DNA of 40,787 nucleotides, from the NCBI GenBank assembly GCA_937901865.1, contig CALDID010000281.1:1-40787 (forward strand), written 5' to 3'. The notes under the pieces are model-generated. The model was given only the letters and a program-made list of their open reading frames with translations, was not told the origin of the DNA and did not search any database. Numbering within the stretch: the stretch's first letter is position 1; the number at the start of each line of letters is the position of its first letter. The DNA comes from an uncultured Treponema sp. Lineage in GTDB: Bacteria > Spirochaetota > Spirochaetia > Treponematales > Treponemataceae. Position numbers and translations under genes: made by a program. Shown here in pieces: positions 23,112 to 29,748 of the stretch.

Positions 23112-23186
23112 TGTTATGGACAGCAATTTTTTTCAGAGTGAACAAATGACGTTATACAAAAGCTGACAAAGCAGGAGGAGGGGATT

Positions 23187-23456
23187 ATGCAGGCGCAACA
23201 ATCGTTATCGAATATCAGCGAAAACCAAGCGTTATGGATTGAGCAGTACCGAATGGAAATGGCAGAACGCGATTATCGCTCTGGCTTGAGTGCCGCGATG
23301 AATGAAGGCATTGAGAAAGGAATGGAGCAGGGAATAGCGCGCGGTCGCATAGAAGCGGCGAGGGAGAGTGCTCGCAATGCGTTGCAGCTGGGGCTTTCGC
23401 GCGAGCAAGTGGCGAAGATTACGGGATTAGCGATGAGCGAAATCGAGAAGCTCTAA
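23187..23456 (+). CDS. stand-alone Rpn/PDDEXK-transposase C-terminal tail protein
   Basis: An 89-residue protein that matches only the C-terminal tail of Rpn-family recombination-promoting nucleases: a charged helix with Glu/Gly/Lys repeats (NEGIEKGMEQGIARGRIEAA) followed by a small helix-turn-helix-like segment (LGLSREQVAKITGLAMSEIEKL). The nuclease domain is absent, and I see no remnant of it upstream. It has a very strong ribosome-binding site (GGAGGAGG) and its own terminator, so it may be a functional small gene. Alternatively it is a decayed Rpn gene. In other bacteria short C-terminal Rpn products have been described as separate proteins. Confidence 0.6.
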   Translation: MQAQQSLSNISENQALWIEQYRMEMAERDYRSGLSAAMNEGIEKGMEQGIARGRIEAARESARNALQLGLSREQVAKITGLAMSEIEKL

Positions 23457-23464
23457 AGAAAGAG

Positions 23465-23510
23465 CCGCCGTTGTTTTTTGCGAGTAGAAAACAGTGGCGG
23501 TTTTTATTTT
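23465..23510 (+). terminator. intrinsic terminator after the Rpn-tail gene
   Basis: CCGCCGTTGTTTT (from 23465) pairs with AAAACAGTGGCGG (to 23500), with two imperfect positions, followed by TTTTTATTTT. Confidence 0.85.
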
Positions 23511-23525
23511 TTGATAAAAAAAGTG

Positions 23526-23554
23526 TTGACGCGATGAGAGAAAGGGTGTAATAT
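23526..23554 (+). promoter_or_regulatory. promoter of the second HU-like gene
   Basis: TTGACG (23526-23531), 17-bp spacer, TAATAT (23549-23554). It sits in the context AAAAAAAGTGTTGAC that recurs at the leuA promoter. The predicted leader is about 220 nt and includes a CTCACC/GGTGAG hairpin (around 23614-23633) and a TTCTC-TAG-GAGAA dyad (23753-23765). Confidence 0.75.
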
Positions 23555-23782
23555 GTTATTGTATAAAGAGATAGTTAAAAACAGCGAAAACACACTAATC
23601 TACATTGCGCACTCTCACCAAGCTCGGTGAGGAATTCCAATCAAACTCAATGACACAATCCTACTAAACTTGATACACTTTTTTCTCTGCGGTATACTTT
23701 AGAAAAATTCTCCTTTTGCAGAAAAAATCCGATACTAGTAGCGCGGGCATTATTCTCTAGGAGAAACGAGGGGTGAATAACG

Positions 23783-24562
23783 ATGGTGAACGAACTGGTG
23801 AACATAGGAGAGAGGCTGCGCAATCCTATCGACATAAATCTGCACAAAAGCTACTTAACGAACGACAGCTATGGCAGAGTGAGCAGGCGCACGGTTGACG
23901 TGAAAAACCTCATTGCGTGGATTCGCGACAACAAGAAATCCAAGCTCGACGACTGGACGATGTACGGCGTGGCGGCGTTGTTTCGCGAGGCGATTTTGGA
24001 GCATTTGGGTGAGGGCTTTGCTATCGATTTGTTCGGCTTGGGGGTGCTGTATATCACGGTCAAAGGCGCGATTGACAAAGCGATGCCGAGCGAGGAGCTT
24101 GCCAAGCATATCCGCCTTGACTTCACGCCGAGCAAGGACGCACAAGAGCGCGTGAGCAATTTCGCCGTGAAAAATCTGCGCTTCAGCGACGAAAGCCTGC
24201 GCTCTATTTTCCGCGTGCGTGCCGCCGACAGCGATGAAGAAAACGTGCTTTTCACGGGTGAAGTCGGCGTTATCGAGGGAAAAAACGTAAAGCTGGGCGG
24301 AGAGAGTAGCGGCGTGTATTTTGCGCGGATAAGCGACGAGGGGGACGAGGCGAAAAGGGCGGAGTGGATAAAGGTGAGCCGCGTGTTCGCAAATTACCCC
24401 TCGCACGTCGATTTTTATCTGCCCGACGAACTTGGCGAAGCTCGCTACCGCGTCATCGTCGAATCTATGCTCGGCTTAAACGGGAGAGCTATGAAAAGCT
24501 GTGTGCAAATCAAAAGCGGCATAGTTTGGGTAAAAGCAAAAAAAAGTGTTGACAATGGTTAA
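23783..24562 (+). CDS. HU-like DNA-binding protein with C-terminal DUF4469-type domain (copy 2)
   Basis: A 259-residue paralogue of the protein at 11919-12683. Corresponding segments are INLHKSYLTNDSYGRVSRR and LEHLGEGFAIDLFGLGVLYI in the HU-like part (about 12-130), LDFTPSKDA, and GKNVKLGGESSGVYFARISD plus VDFYLPDELGEARYRVIVE in the C-terminal Ig-like part. The coding region is noticeably richer in G+C than copy 1. GAGGGG lies 9 nt before the ATG. Its last codons contain the -35 box of the leuA promoter. Confidence 0.8.
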   Translation: MVNELVNIGERLRNPIDINLHKSYLTNDSYGRVSRRTVDVKNLIAWIRDNKKSKLDDWTMYGVAALFREAILEHLGEGFAIDLFGLGVLYITVKGAIDKAMPSEELAKHIRLDFTPSKDAQERVSNFAVKNLRFSDESLRSIFRVRAADSDEENVLFTGEVGVIEGKNVKLGGESSGVYFARISDEGDEAKRAEWIKVSRVFANYPSHVDFYLPDELGEARYRVIVESMLGLNGRAMKSCVQIKSGIVWVKAKKSVDNG

Positions 24563-24577
24563 GAAATACTGCATAAT
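24549..24577 (+). promoter_or_regulatory. leuA promoter overlapping the end of the HU-like gene
   Basis: TTGACA (24549-24554), 17-bp spacer, CATAAT (24572-24577). The -35 box lies in the final codons of the HU-like gene. Transcription should start near 24584, immediately at the leader-peptide ATG. Confidence 0.75.
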
Positions 24578-24584
24578 GTTTTGT

Positions 24585-24644
24585 ATGGATAAACTTACAC
24601 TTCTACTACTAGCACGATATTTTTCTGATATTGCCATTTGCTAA
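24585..24644 (+). CDS. leucine leader peptide of leuA
   Basis: A 19-codon reading frame, MDKLTLLLLARYFSDIAIC, with five Leu codons among residues 4-9, three of them consecutive CTA. It lies between the promoter and an intrinsic terminator, 125 bp before leuA. This is the classical layout for leucine-sensing transcription attenuation: a ribosome stalled at the Leu codons would favour read-through. Confidence 0.8.
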   Translation: MDKLTLLLLARYFSDIAIC

Positions 24645-24652
24645 TGGGAGCG

Positions 24653-24678
24653 GAAGTTCTGTGTGTCCATATAAACTT
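24653..24678 (+). promoter_or_regulatory. pre-terminator hairpin in the leu leader
   Basis: GAAGTT (24653-24658) pairs with AACTTC (24673-24678). It sits between the leader peptide and the terminator and could be the alternative structure of the attenuator. Confidence 0.4.
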
Positions 24679-24685
24679 CTGAAAC

Positions 24686-24719
24686 GTAGACCTGTTGCTG
24701 TGGCAATGGGTCTTTTTTT
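24686..24719 (+). terminator. leu attenuator terminator
   Basis: AGACC and TTGC pair with GCAA and GGGTCT around a TGTG loop, followed by seven Ts. It lies 50 bp before the leuA start, in the leader. Confidence 0.85.
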
Positions 24720-24768
24720 ATGTATATCTGCGCTAAAGGCGCGAGCTTGTTGCATTTGGAGGAAAAAA

Positions 24769-26448
24769 ATGAACGCTCAAAAGTATCGGAGAATGCCGTC
24801 TATCCCGCTTCAAAACAGAACGTGGTGTAATCGGGTGATTGAGAAAGCGCCGCTGTGGTGCAGTGTTGATTTGCGCGACGGAAATCAGGCGTTGATTGAC
24901 CCGATGGGAATCGAGGCGAAAATTGCTTTCTTTGAGCTTCTGGTGAAAATCGGCTTTAAGGAAATCGAGGTAGGTTTCCCGAGCGCGAGCGATACGGAAT
25001 ACGATTTTATCCGCCGACTTATCGACGAAAATCGAATCCCCAGCGACGTTACGATTCAAGTTTTGTGCCAGGCGCGCGAAAAGCTGGTAAAGCGCACGAT
25101 GGAGGCGATAAAGGGCGCGCCGAGCGTGATTTTTCACATCTACAACTCGACTTCCCCCGCGCAGCGAAAATACACGTTCGGCAAATCGAAAGAGGAAATC
25201 GTGAAAATCGCGGTTGACGGCGTGAAGTGCATAAAAGAGTGTATGAAGGAGATGAGCGCGGACGAGGCGCGGCGGATACGGCTTGAATACTCGCCAGAGA
25301 GCTTTTCGATGACGGAGATTGACTATGCGATTGAGATTTGCGAAGCGGTCGGCAAGGAGTGGGGCTGCTCGGTCGACAACAAAATCATCTATAATCTGCC
25401 GACGACGGTGGAATGTTATACGCCGAATGTCTACGCCGACGCAATCGAGTATTTTTCTAAAAAGATAAGCGCGCGCGACGCGGTGATAATCTCGACGCAT
25501 TGCCATAACGACCGCGGAACAGGCGTGGCGAGCTGTGAGCTGGCGTTGCTTGCAGGCGCGGACAGAGTGGAGGGCTGCTTGTTTGGAAACGGCGAGCGCA
25601 CGGGAAACCTCGACATTGTAACGGTTGCGCTCAATATGTTCAGCGAGGGCGTTGACCCGATGCTTGACTTTACGAACCTGCCTGCCATCGCGGAGAAATA
25701 CACCGAGTTCACCAAGATGGAAATCGCTCCGCGCACGCCATACGCAGGCAGCCTCGCGTATACGGCATTGAGCGGCGGACATCAAGATGCGATACGCAAA
25801 GGAATGGCGGCGAGGGTGAAGATGAGTGGCGACGAGGTGTGGGACGTGCCGTATTTGCTCATCGACCCGCACGACATCGGTCGTCAGTACGAGGGGATTA
25901 TCCGCATCAACAGTCAGAGCGGCAAGGGCGGCGCGGCGTTTATCTTGGAGCAGAACTACGGTATTACGCTGCCGAAAGCAATGCACCCCGCTCTCGGCGA
26001 TGTCGTTAAGGCGGCGGCGGACAAGGCACAGCGCGAGCTTCAGACAAGCGAAATCTACGATATTTTCTCTTCAACGTGGCTCAACACGGCAAGCCCGCTT
26101 TCTCTCATCGATTACTCGGAAACGCACATCGAGGGCAAGGGCGGCGCGAGCGAGCTGGTGAGTTGCTACGGCACTGTTTTGTGGAATGGAGAAAAGTATA
26201 CTATCGGAGCAAAGGGCAATGGTCCGCTTGACGCATTTGTCGCGGCATTGAAAGCAACTCCTGCGCCAGCATTCAATATCACGGCGTTCCACGAGCATAG
26301 CGTGGGAGAGGGAAGCAACACGAGTGCTTTGGCGTATGTACAGATTACAACGGAAACAGGCGCGCAGGTGTGGGGCGCAGGAAAGAGCTCGAACATTGGT
26401 CGCGCTGGCGTGAAAGCAATCGTGAGCGCGATTAACCAACTTCACTAG
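24769..26448 (+). CDS. leuA: 2-isopropylmalate synthase
   Basis: A 559-residue enzyme of the larger LeuA class that condenses acetyl-CoA with 2-oxoisovalerate, the first step of leucine synthesis. The catalytic TIM barrel shows SVDLRDGNQAL, IEVGFPSASDTEYDF and STHCHNDRGTGVAS (metal-binding His). A LeuA dimer/regulatory domain follows, ending in WGAGKSSNIGRAGVKAIVSA. The start is ATG at 24769 with GGAGG 6-7 nt upstream; the open frame extends 46 codons further, but that part covers the attenuator. leuCDB are not in the window. Confidence 0.95.
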   Translation: MNAQKYRRMPSIPLQNRTWCNRVIEKAPLWCSVDLRDGNQALIDPMGIEAKIAFFELLVKIGFKEIEVGFPSASDTEYDFIRRLIDENRIPSDVTIQVLCQAREKLVKRTMEAIKGAPSVIFHIYNSTSPAQRKYTFGKSKEEIVKIAVDGVKCIKECMKEMSADEARRIRLEYSPESFSMTEIDYAIEICEAVGKEWGCSVDNKIIYNLPTTVECYTPNVYADAIEYFSKKISARDAVIISTHCHNDRGTGVASCELALLAGADRVEGCLFGNGERTGNLDIVTVALNMFSEGVDPMLDFTNLPAIAEKYTEFTKMEIAPRTPYAGSLAYTALSGGHQDAIRKGMAARVKMSGDEVWDVPYLLIDPHDIGRQYEGIIRINSQSGKGGAAFILEQNYGITLPKAMHPALGDVVKAAADKAQRELQTSEIYDIFSSTWLNTASPLSLIDYSETHIEGKGGASELVSCYGTVLWNGEKYTIGAKGNGPLDAFVAALKATPAPAFNITAFHEHSVGEGSNTSALAYVQITTETGAQVWGAGKSSNIGRAGVKAIVSAINQLH

Positions 26449-26449
26449 G

Positions 26450-26923
26450 CTACAGGGCGGGCGATAAATCTATGGTGTCGCCTGCTTTGATGCCTGCTCG
26501 CGAAAAGTATCCTTGAGGCACTTCCAAGGCATAGCGCGCGTAGGAAGTTGCCTCGACGGACTCAAGGCTATACGGCTTCATATCGAAAATCTCGTTAATT
26601 CTGCCGTTGCGGTCAATGTAGGCAATCGAAAGGGGGTGCGGCGTGTTCTTCATCCAGAAGCGCAAAATCAAATCGCTTTCAAATACGAACAGCATACCCG
26701 TTCCGTCAGGAATCTCTTTTCTGTTCATAAAGCCGTAATTGCGAGCCTCTTCACTGCGCGCTATTTCTGCAACTATCGTAACTTTCTTTTTGTCTGCACA
26801 CGTTACGACTAATTCTTTTTTGGGTAAATTGTATTTCTTTGCCGTAGACTTTCCTGCTGCAAAGAGTGCAACAGCGCAGACCAAAAGCATAGAAGTGAGA
26901 AAAATCTTTTTTGTTAATCGCAT
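26450..26923 (-). CDS. exported DUF192 protein
   Basis: A 157-residue protein with an N-terminal signal peptide (MRLTKKIFLTSMLLVCAVAL, cleavage near residue 22). The DUF192 domain covers the rest: ARSEEARNYGFMNRKEIPDG, GMLFVFESDLILRFWMKNT, PLSIAYIDRNGRI and YALEVPQGYF. This family is widespread, extracytoplasmic and poorly understood. It is third in the cNMP-protein/exported-protein/DUF192 operon. Its stop codon is 1 bp from the convergent leuA stop. Confidence 0.85.
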   Translation of the reverse strand: MRLTKKIFLTSMLLVCAVALFAAGKSTAKKYNLPKKELVVTCADKKKVTIVAEIARSEEARNYGFMNRKEIPDGTGMLFVFESDLILRFWMKNTPHPLSIAYIDRNGRINEIFDMKPYSLESVEATSYARYALEVPQGYFSRAGIKAGDTIDLSPAL

Positions 26924-26925
26924 TA

Positions 26926-27486
26926 TTACAGCCCTTCTAAGAAATTTTCGCGGCTCTTCTCTGTTTGAGTTTTATCGACTTTCGACGTATCTTGTAATTT
27001 TTGAAACTGAGAAGCGTCAACGTATTTAAGCGCAAGAGGCTTTTCGAGGCTCATAATGACAGAGCCATCTTGCCAAACAGATTTGTCTGGATTAAGAAGC
27101 TGAGGTGAGCCGTATTTGTTGCATAGAGTTTTAAATACCGAATTATAATCTATTCTTGCAGGATTTAAGTTCAATGTAATTATATACAGATTTCCTTCAT
27201 AGAATTGAAACCAGCATCGGTTAAAAAACGATTGCGAAAGAAACGTTGCATCTGTTTCGATGATGACTTCTTTTGAAGTAGGAGAAAGGGAAACATCTCT
27301 ATCTCCTCTGTATCCAAAGTCGGCAACACTCTTTAAGGCATCTTTTACGCTGTCTACTCCCATTCCAAGCCTTATTTTGCCATAGCCTGACGGGAGCGTT
27401 TCTGCAAAGGAAAGAGAAGAGAGCGCAACAAGAGAGAAAATGAAAATACTTCTTATAAATCGAGAGAAAAAACTATTTCTTTGCAT
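26926..27486 (-). CDS. exported protein of unknown function
   Basis: A 186-residue protein with a signal peptide (cleavage after SLSFA, near residue 28). The mature part has GYGKIRLGMGVDSVKDALKS, a pattern seen in small periplasmic proteins that start with a GxxxLGM element, then YGSPQLLNPDKSVWQDGS. I do not recognise a named family. It overlaps the upstream cNMP-binding gene by 14 bp and is 2 bp from the DUF192 gene, so the three are translated together. Confidence 0.7.
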   Translation of the reverse strand: MQRNSFFSRFIRSIFIFSLVALSSLSFAETLPSGYGKIRLGMGVDSVKDALKSVADFGYRGDRDVSLSPTSKEVIIETDATFLSQSFFNRCWFQFYEGNLYIITLNLNPARIDYNSVFKTLCNKYGSPQLLNPDKSVWQDGSVIMSLEKPLALKYVDASQFQKLQDTSKVDKTQTEKSRENFLEGL

Positions 27487-28672
27487 TTAATTGCTCTCTG
27501 AATGTCTTAGCAAGATTAAGGACTGCGCTACAGTTTGAAACAACGATTTTGTTTTCTGAATTAAGTTTTAACCTTGTATCGTTCTTGATTGTGTCAAGGC
27601 ACGTCTTCACCTGTCCAGAATTTATAGCGCACATTGCCGCTAAATCCATAATAGTAAAGGTTGTTGTATATGCTCTATCAGAGGTAGCGCGAGATTTTTC
27701 GAGCTGCAAAGCAAGCATATCAATCATTTTGTGGTATGGGTCTTGGATAAGGGCATTTGTTAGCTGTCTGTTCATTGACCAAATGCGGTCTGCAAGCGTT
27801 GTTGTAAGACGGGCGACTAGCTGCGGCTGCGTCATTACCATTTTATCAAAGTTTGCACGGTTTACGGTCATAAGCTTGCAATCTGTGTGAGCGACAGCAT
27901 TTGCAGAACGAGGCTTGTTTTCTAGCAACGCCATTTCGCCAAACATATCGCCTTTTTTGAGCATTGCAAGCGTAACTTCCTTGTCATCTACCACTTTTGT
28001 GATGTGTACTTCGCCTTCTTGAATGATATACATTTCGCTTCCGCTTTGGCACTCCGCCATAATCAAAGTGTCTTTTTCATAAGACTTTACAAGCTCTGGA
28101 GTTGGCTCAAGATATAACTTTTCTGTCGGCAGAACGTGCGACTTTACTCGTATAAACTTCTTTTTTGCCAGTTCAAAGTTATTCCCGTCAGGGCAAGCCT
28201 TTAAGTAGTGATAATAACAAAAGAAAGCACAGTTAAATTTTCCAGCTGCTTCATAATAAGAAGCCGTTTCAAAGAGATGTTCTGCGGCGGTTGAATTATC
28301 ATTTTTGAGCGATATGAGGGCAAGGCGACTATTCAAATTACGCATCTGCTTTGAAAAAGCCTTTATAACTTTTAGAGCAACTGCAACGTTTGACATAATC
28401 AAATCAGGATACTGCTCTCTTTTTACACTAATGCATATAGTGTCTGTTAAAGCAATGACTGTTTCGATTTGTGTGTGTTCGGACATACAAGGAACAACGC
28501 CTATGAAATCGCCAGGACCTAGTATAGTAGGAGTGCCGCCGTCAGCACTATCATTCTTCTTTTCGCATCGTACTTGTCCTTGACGAATTATATAGATGCG
28601 GTCATTTGGGGCATTGCCTTCCATAAGTATGTAAGACCCCCGAGAAAACTTACTCATTGCAATCTGTAACAT
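27473..28672 (-). CDS. double cyclic-nucleotide-binding regulator with C-terminal HTH-like region
   Basis: A 399-residue protein. The first cNMP-binding domain (about 8-115) has the fold pattern (RGSYILMEGNAPNDRIYIIRQGQV) but its phosphate-binding cassette (PGDFIGVVPCMSEHTQIE) lacks the usual Glu and Arg. The second (about 190-310) is canonical: KKGDMFGEMALLENKPRSAN. Residues about 335-385 resemble a Crp-type helix-turn-helix (FTIMDLAAMCAINSGQVKTCLDTI). A helical spacer links the domains. From memory, T. pallidum has a similar gene beside murB and cysS. It may sense cAMP or another nucleotide; the target is unknown. Confidence 0.85.
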   Translation of the reverse strand: MLQIAMSKFSRGSYILMEGNAPNDRIYIIRQGQVRCEKKNDSADGGTPTILGPGDFIGVVPCMSEHTQIETVIALTDTICISVKREQYPDLIMSNVAVALKVIKAFSKQMRNLNSRLALISLKNDNSTAAEHLFETASYYEAAGKFNCAFFCYYHYLKACPDGNNFELAKKKFIRVKSHVLPTEKLYLEPTPELVKSYEKDTLIMAECQSGSEMYIIQEGEVHITKVVDDKEVTLAMLKKGDMFGEMALLENKPRSANAVAHTDCKLMTVNRANFDKMVMTQPQLVARLTTTLADRIWSMNRQLTNALIQDPYHKMIDMLALQLEKSRATSDRAYTTTFTIMDLAAMCAINSGQVKTCLDTIKNDTRLKLNSENKIVVSNCSAVLNLAKTFREQLNAKK

Positions 28673-28688
28673 ATATCCCTCTTACCCT

Positions 28689-28716
28689 ATAATACTCTTT
28701 ATATCGGTATTTTCAA
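28689..28716 (-). promoter_or_regulatory. promoter of the cNMP-binding regulator
   Basis: Minus strand: TTGAAA (28716-28711), 16-bp spacer, TATTAT (28694-28689). A short leader carries the GAGGG ribosome-binding site before the ATG at 28672. Confidence 0.6.
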
Positions 28717-28728
28717 AAAGCTCCATAA

Positions 28729-29682
28729 TTACCAAAATATAATTTCAGGAATGAGCTTTATATTCTTTCGTTGTTTGACTATATCTACAATATAATCCAT
28801 AAGTTTGCTTATTTCAGTTTGTTTGGCATTATTTTCATTTATAATGATATTTGCGTGCCACGATGCAATCTGTGCGCCTCCTATAGAAAATCCCTTTAAG
28901 CCACATTCTTCGATAAGTTTTCCTGCAATTTCTCCTTTAGGGTTTTTAAATACACTTCCTGCGCAATGCTTTTTGTAATGCCCCTTTTCTTTGCGCTTTT
29001 GGATAAAAGCTAAACCTTGCGAATGAATATCGCTGTTAGATGTATAAACTTTAAAAGTTGCAGAAGTTACGATATTTTTTTTGCCTTCACAAGATGTCTG
29101 GAATGGACTCTTCTTATAATCCCAGTCGTCTTGATTCATCTCATAAACTCTTTTTTCGCCGTCTTCTGTCATATATTCTGCACTCAAAAGCACTTTAGCG
29201 ATAGAAGAATTAAAGCAACTTGCATTCATGTAGCACGCACCGCCTACAGTGCCAGGAAGTCCTGTAAACTCTAAAAGTCCTGTAAAGCTGTGTTCTGTGC
29301 AAAACTTAAATATTTCAGCCCATGACATGCCTGCGGAACATTTTATCGTTTGTTCAGCATTCTCATTTTTATCTTTTATATCAATTATTTCTATTTTTGC
29401 CTTTAGCTTTCTAAGAGATATAATAGGTATCTTTATTCCTGTATCAGAGGCGATAATATTGCTTCCGCCGCCTAATATATGGAAATCTTTCGCATATTCT
29501 GTACTAGAAAGGTATTTAAGTGCGAATGAAAGAGATGTTTCATCAAAAGGTTCTATTATTAAAGATGCTTCTCCTCCGACGTGCATTGTTGTTTTTTCTG
29601 ACATTGGTATATTAAAAAGAACATTGCCGTTGAAGTGCTTAGAGTCCTTGATATTTTCGCCTATTTCTCGTATTGTGTACAC
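28729..29682 (-). CDS. murB: UDP-N-acetylenolpyruvoylglucosamine reductase
   Basis: A 317-residue FAD enzyme of peptidoglycan precursor synthesis. Motifs: MSEKTTMHVGGEA and FHILGGGSNIIASD (FAD site), GLPGTVGGACYMNA, WDYKKSPFQ, and AGSVFKNPKGEIAGKLIEECGLKG with the catalytic Ser; PEIIFW carries the final Glu. The KKSPFQ form and shorter length indicate a type II MurB. The start is GTG at 29682, with no ribosome-binding site and a -10 box 7 nt upstream. Divergent from cysS. Confidence 0.95.
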   Translation of the reverse strand: MYTIREIGENIKDSKHFNGNVLFNIPMSEKTTMHVGGEASLIIEPFDETSLSFALKYLSSTEYAKDFHILGGGSNIIASDTGIKIPIISLRKLKAKIEIIDIKDKNENAEQTIKCSAGMSWAEIFKFCTEHSFTGLLEFTGLPGTVGGACYMNASCFNSSIAKVLLSAEYMTEDGEKRVYEMNQDDWDYKKSPFQTSCEGKKNIVTSATFKVYTSNSDIHSQGLAFIQKRKEKGHYKKHCAGSVFKNPKGEIAGKLIEECGLKGFSIGGAQIASWHANIIINENNAKQTEISKLMDYIVDIVKQRKNIKLIPEIIFW

Positions 29683-29689
29683 ATAAACT

Positions 29690-29718
29690 ATTATAAGCTA
29701 ATAATAAAATAATTTCGA
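29690..29718 (-). promoter_or_regulatory. murB promoter, leaderless type
   Basis: Minus strand: TCGAAA (29718-29713), 17-bp spacer, TATAAT (29695-29690). The murB GTG begins 7 nt after the -10 box, so the transcript should start at the start codon. Confidence 0.55.
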
Positions 29719-29748
29719 GGGAAATTTTTGATTTTCGGAGGAAAATAT

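Noticed and set aside
23116..23166. 16-codon reading frame before the Rpn-tail gene
   Set aside because: Its ATG is within the region expected to be at or before the transcription start, it has no ribosome-binding site, and no regulatory pattern of codons.
23855..24406. 183-codon minus-strand frame opposite the second HU-like gene
   Set aside because: Shadow of the G+C-rich coding strand, without start signals or family features.
24631..24768. Upstream extension of leuA by 46 codons
   Set aside because: It would translate through the attenuator terminator. The conserved LeuA start with a strong ribosome-binding site is at 24769.
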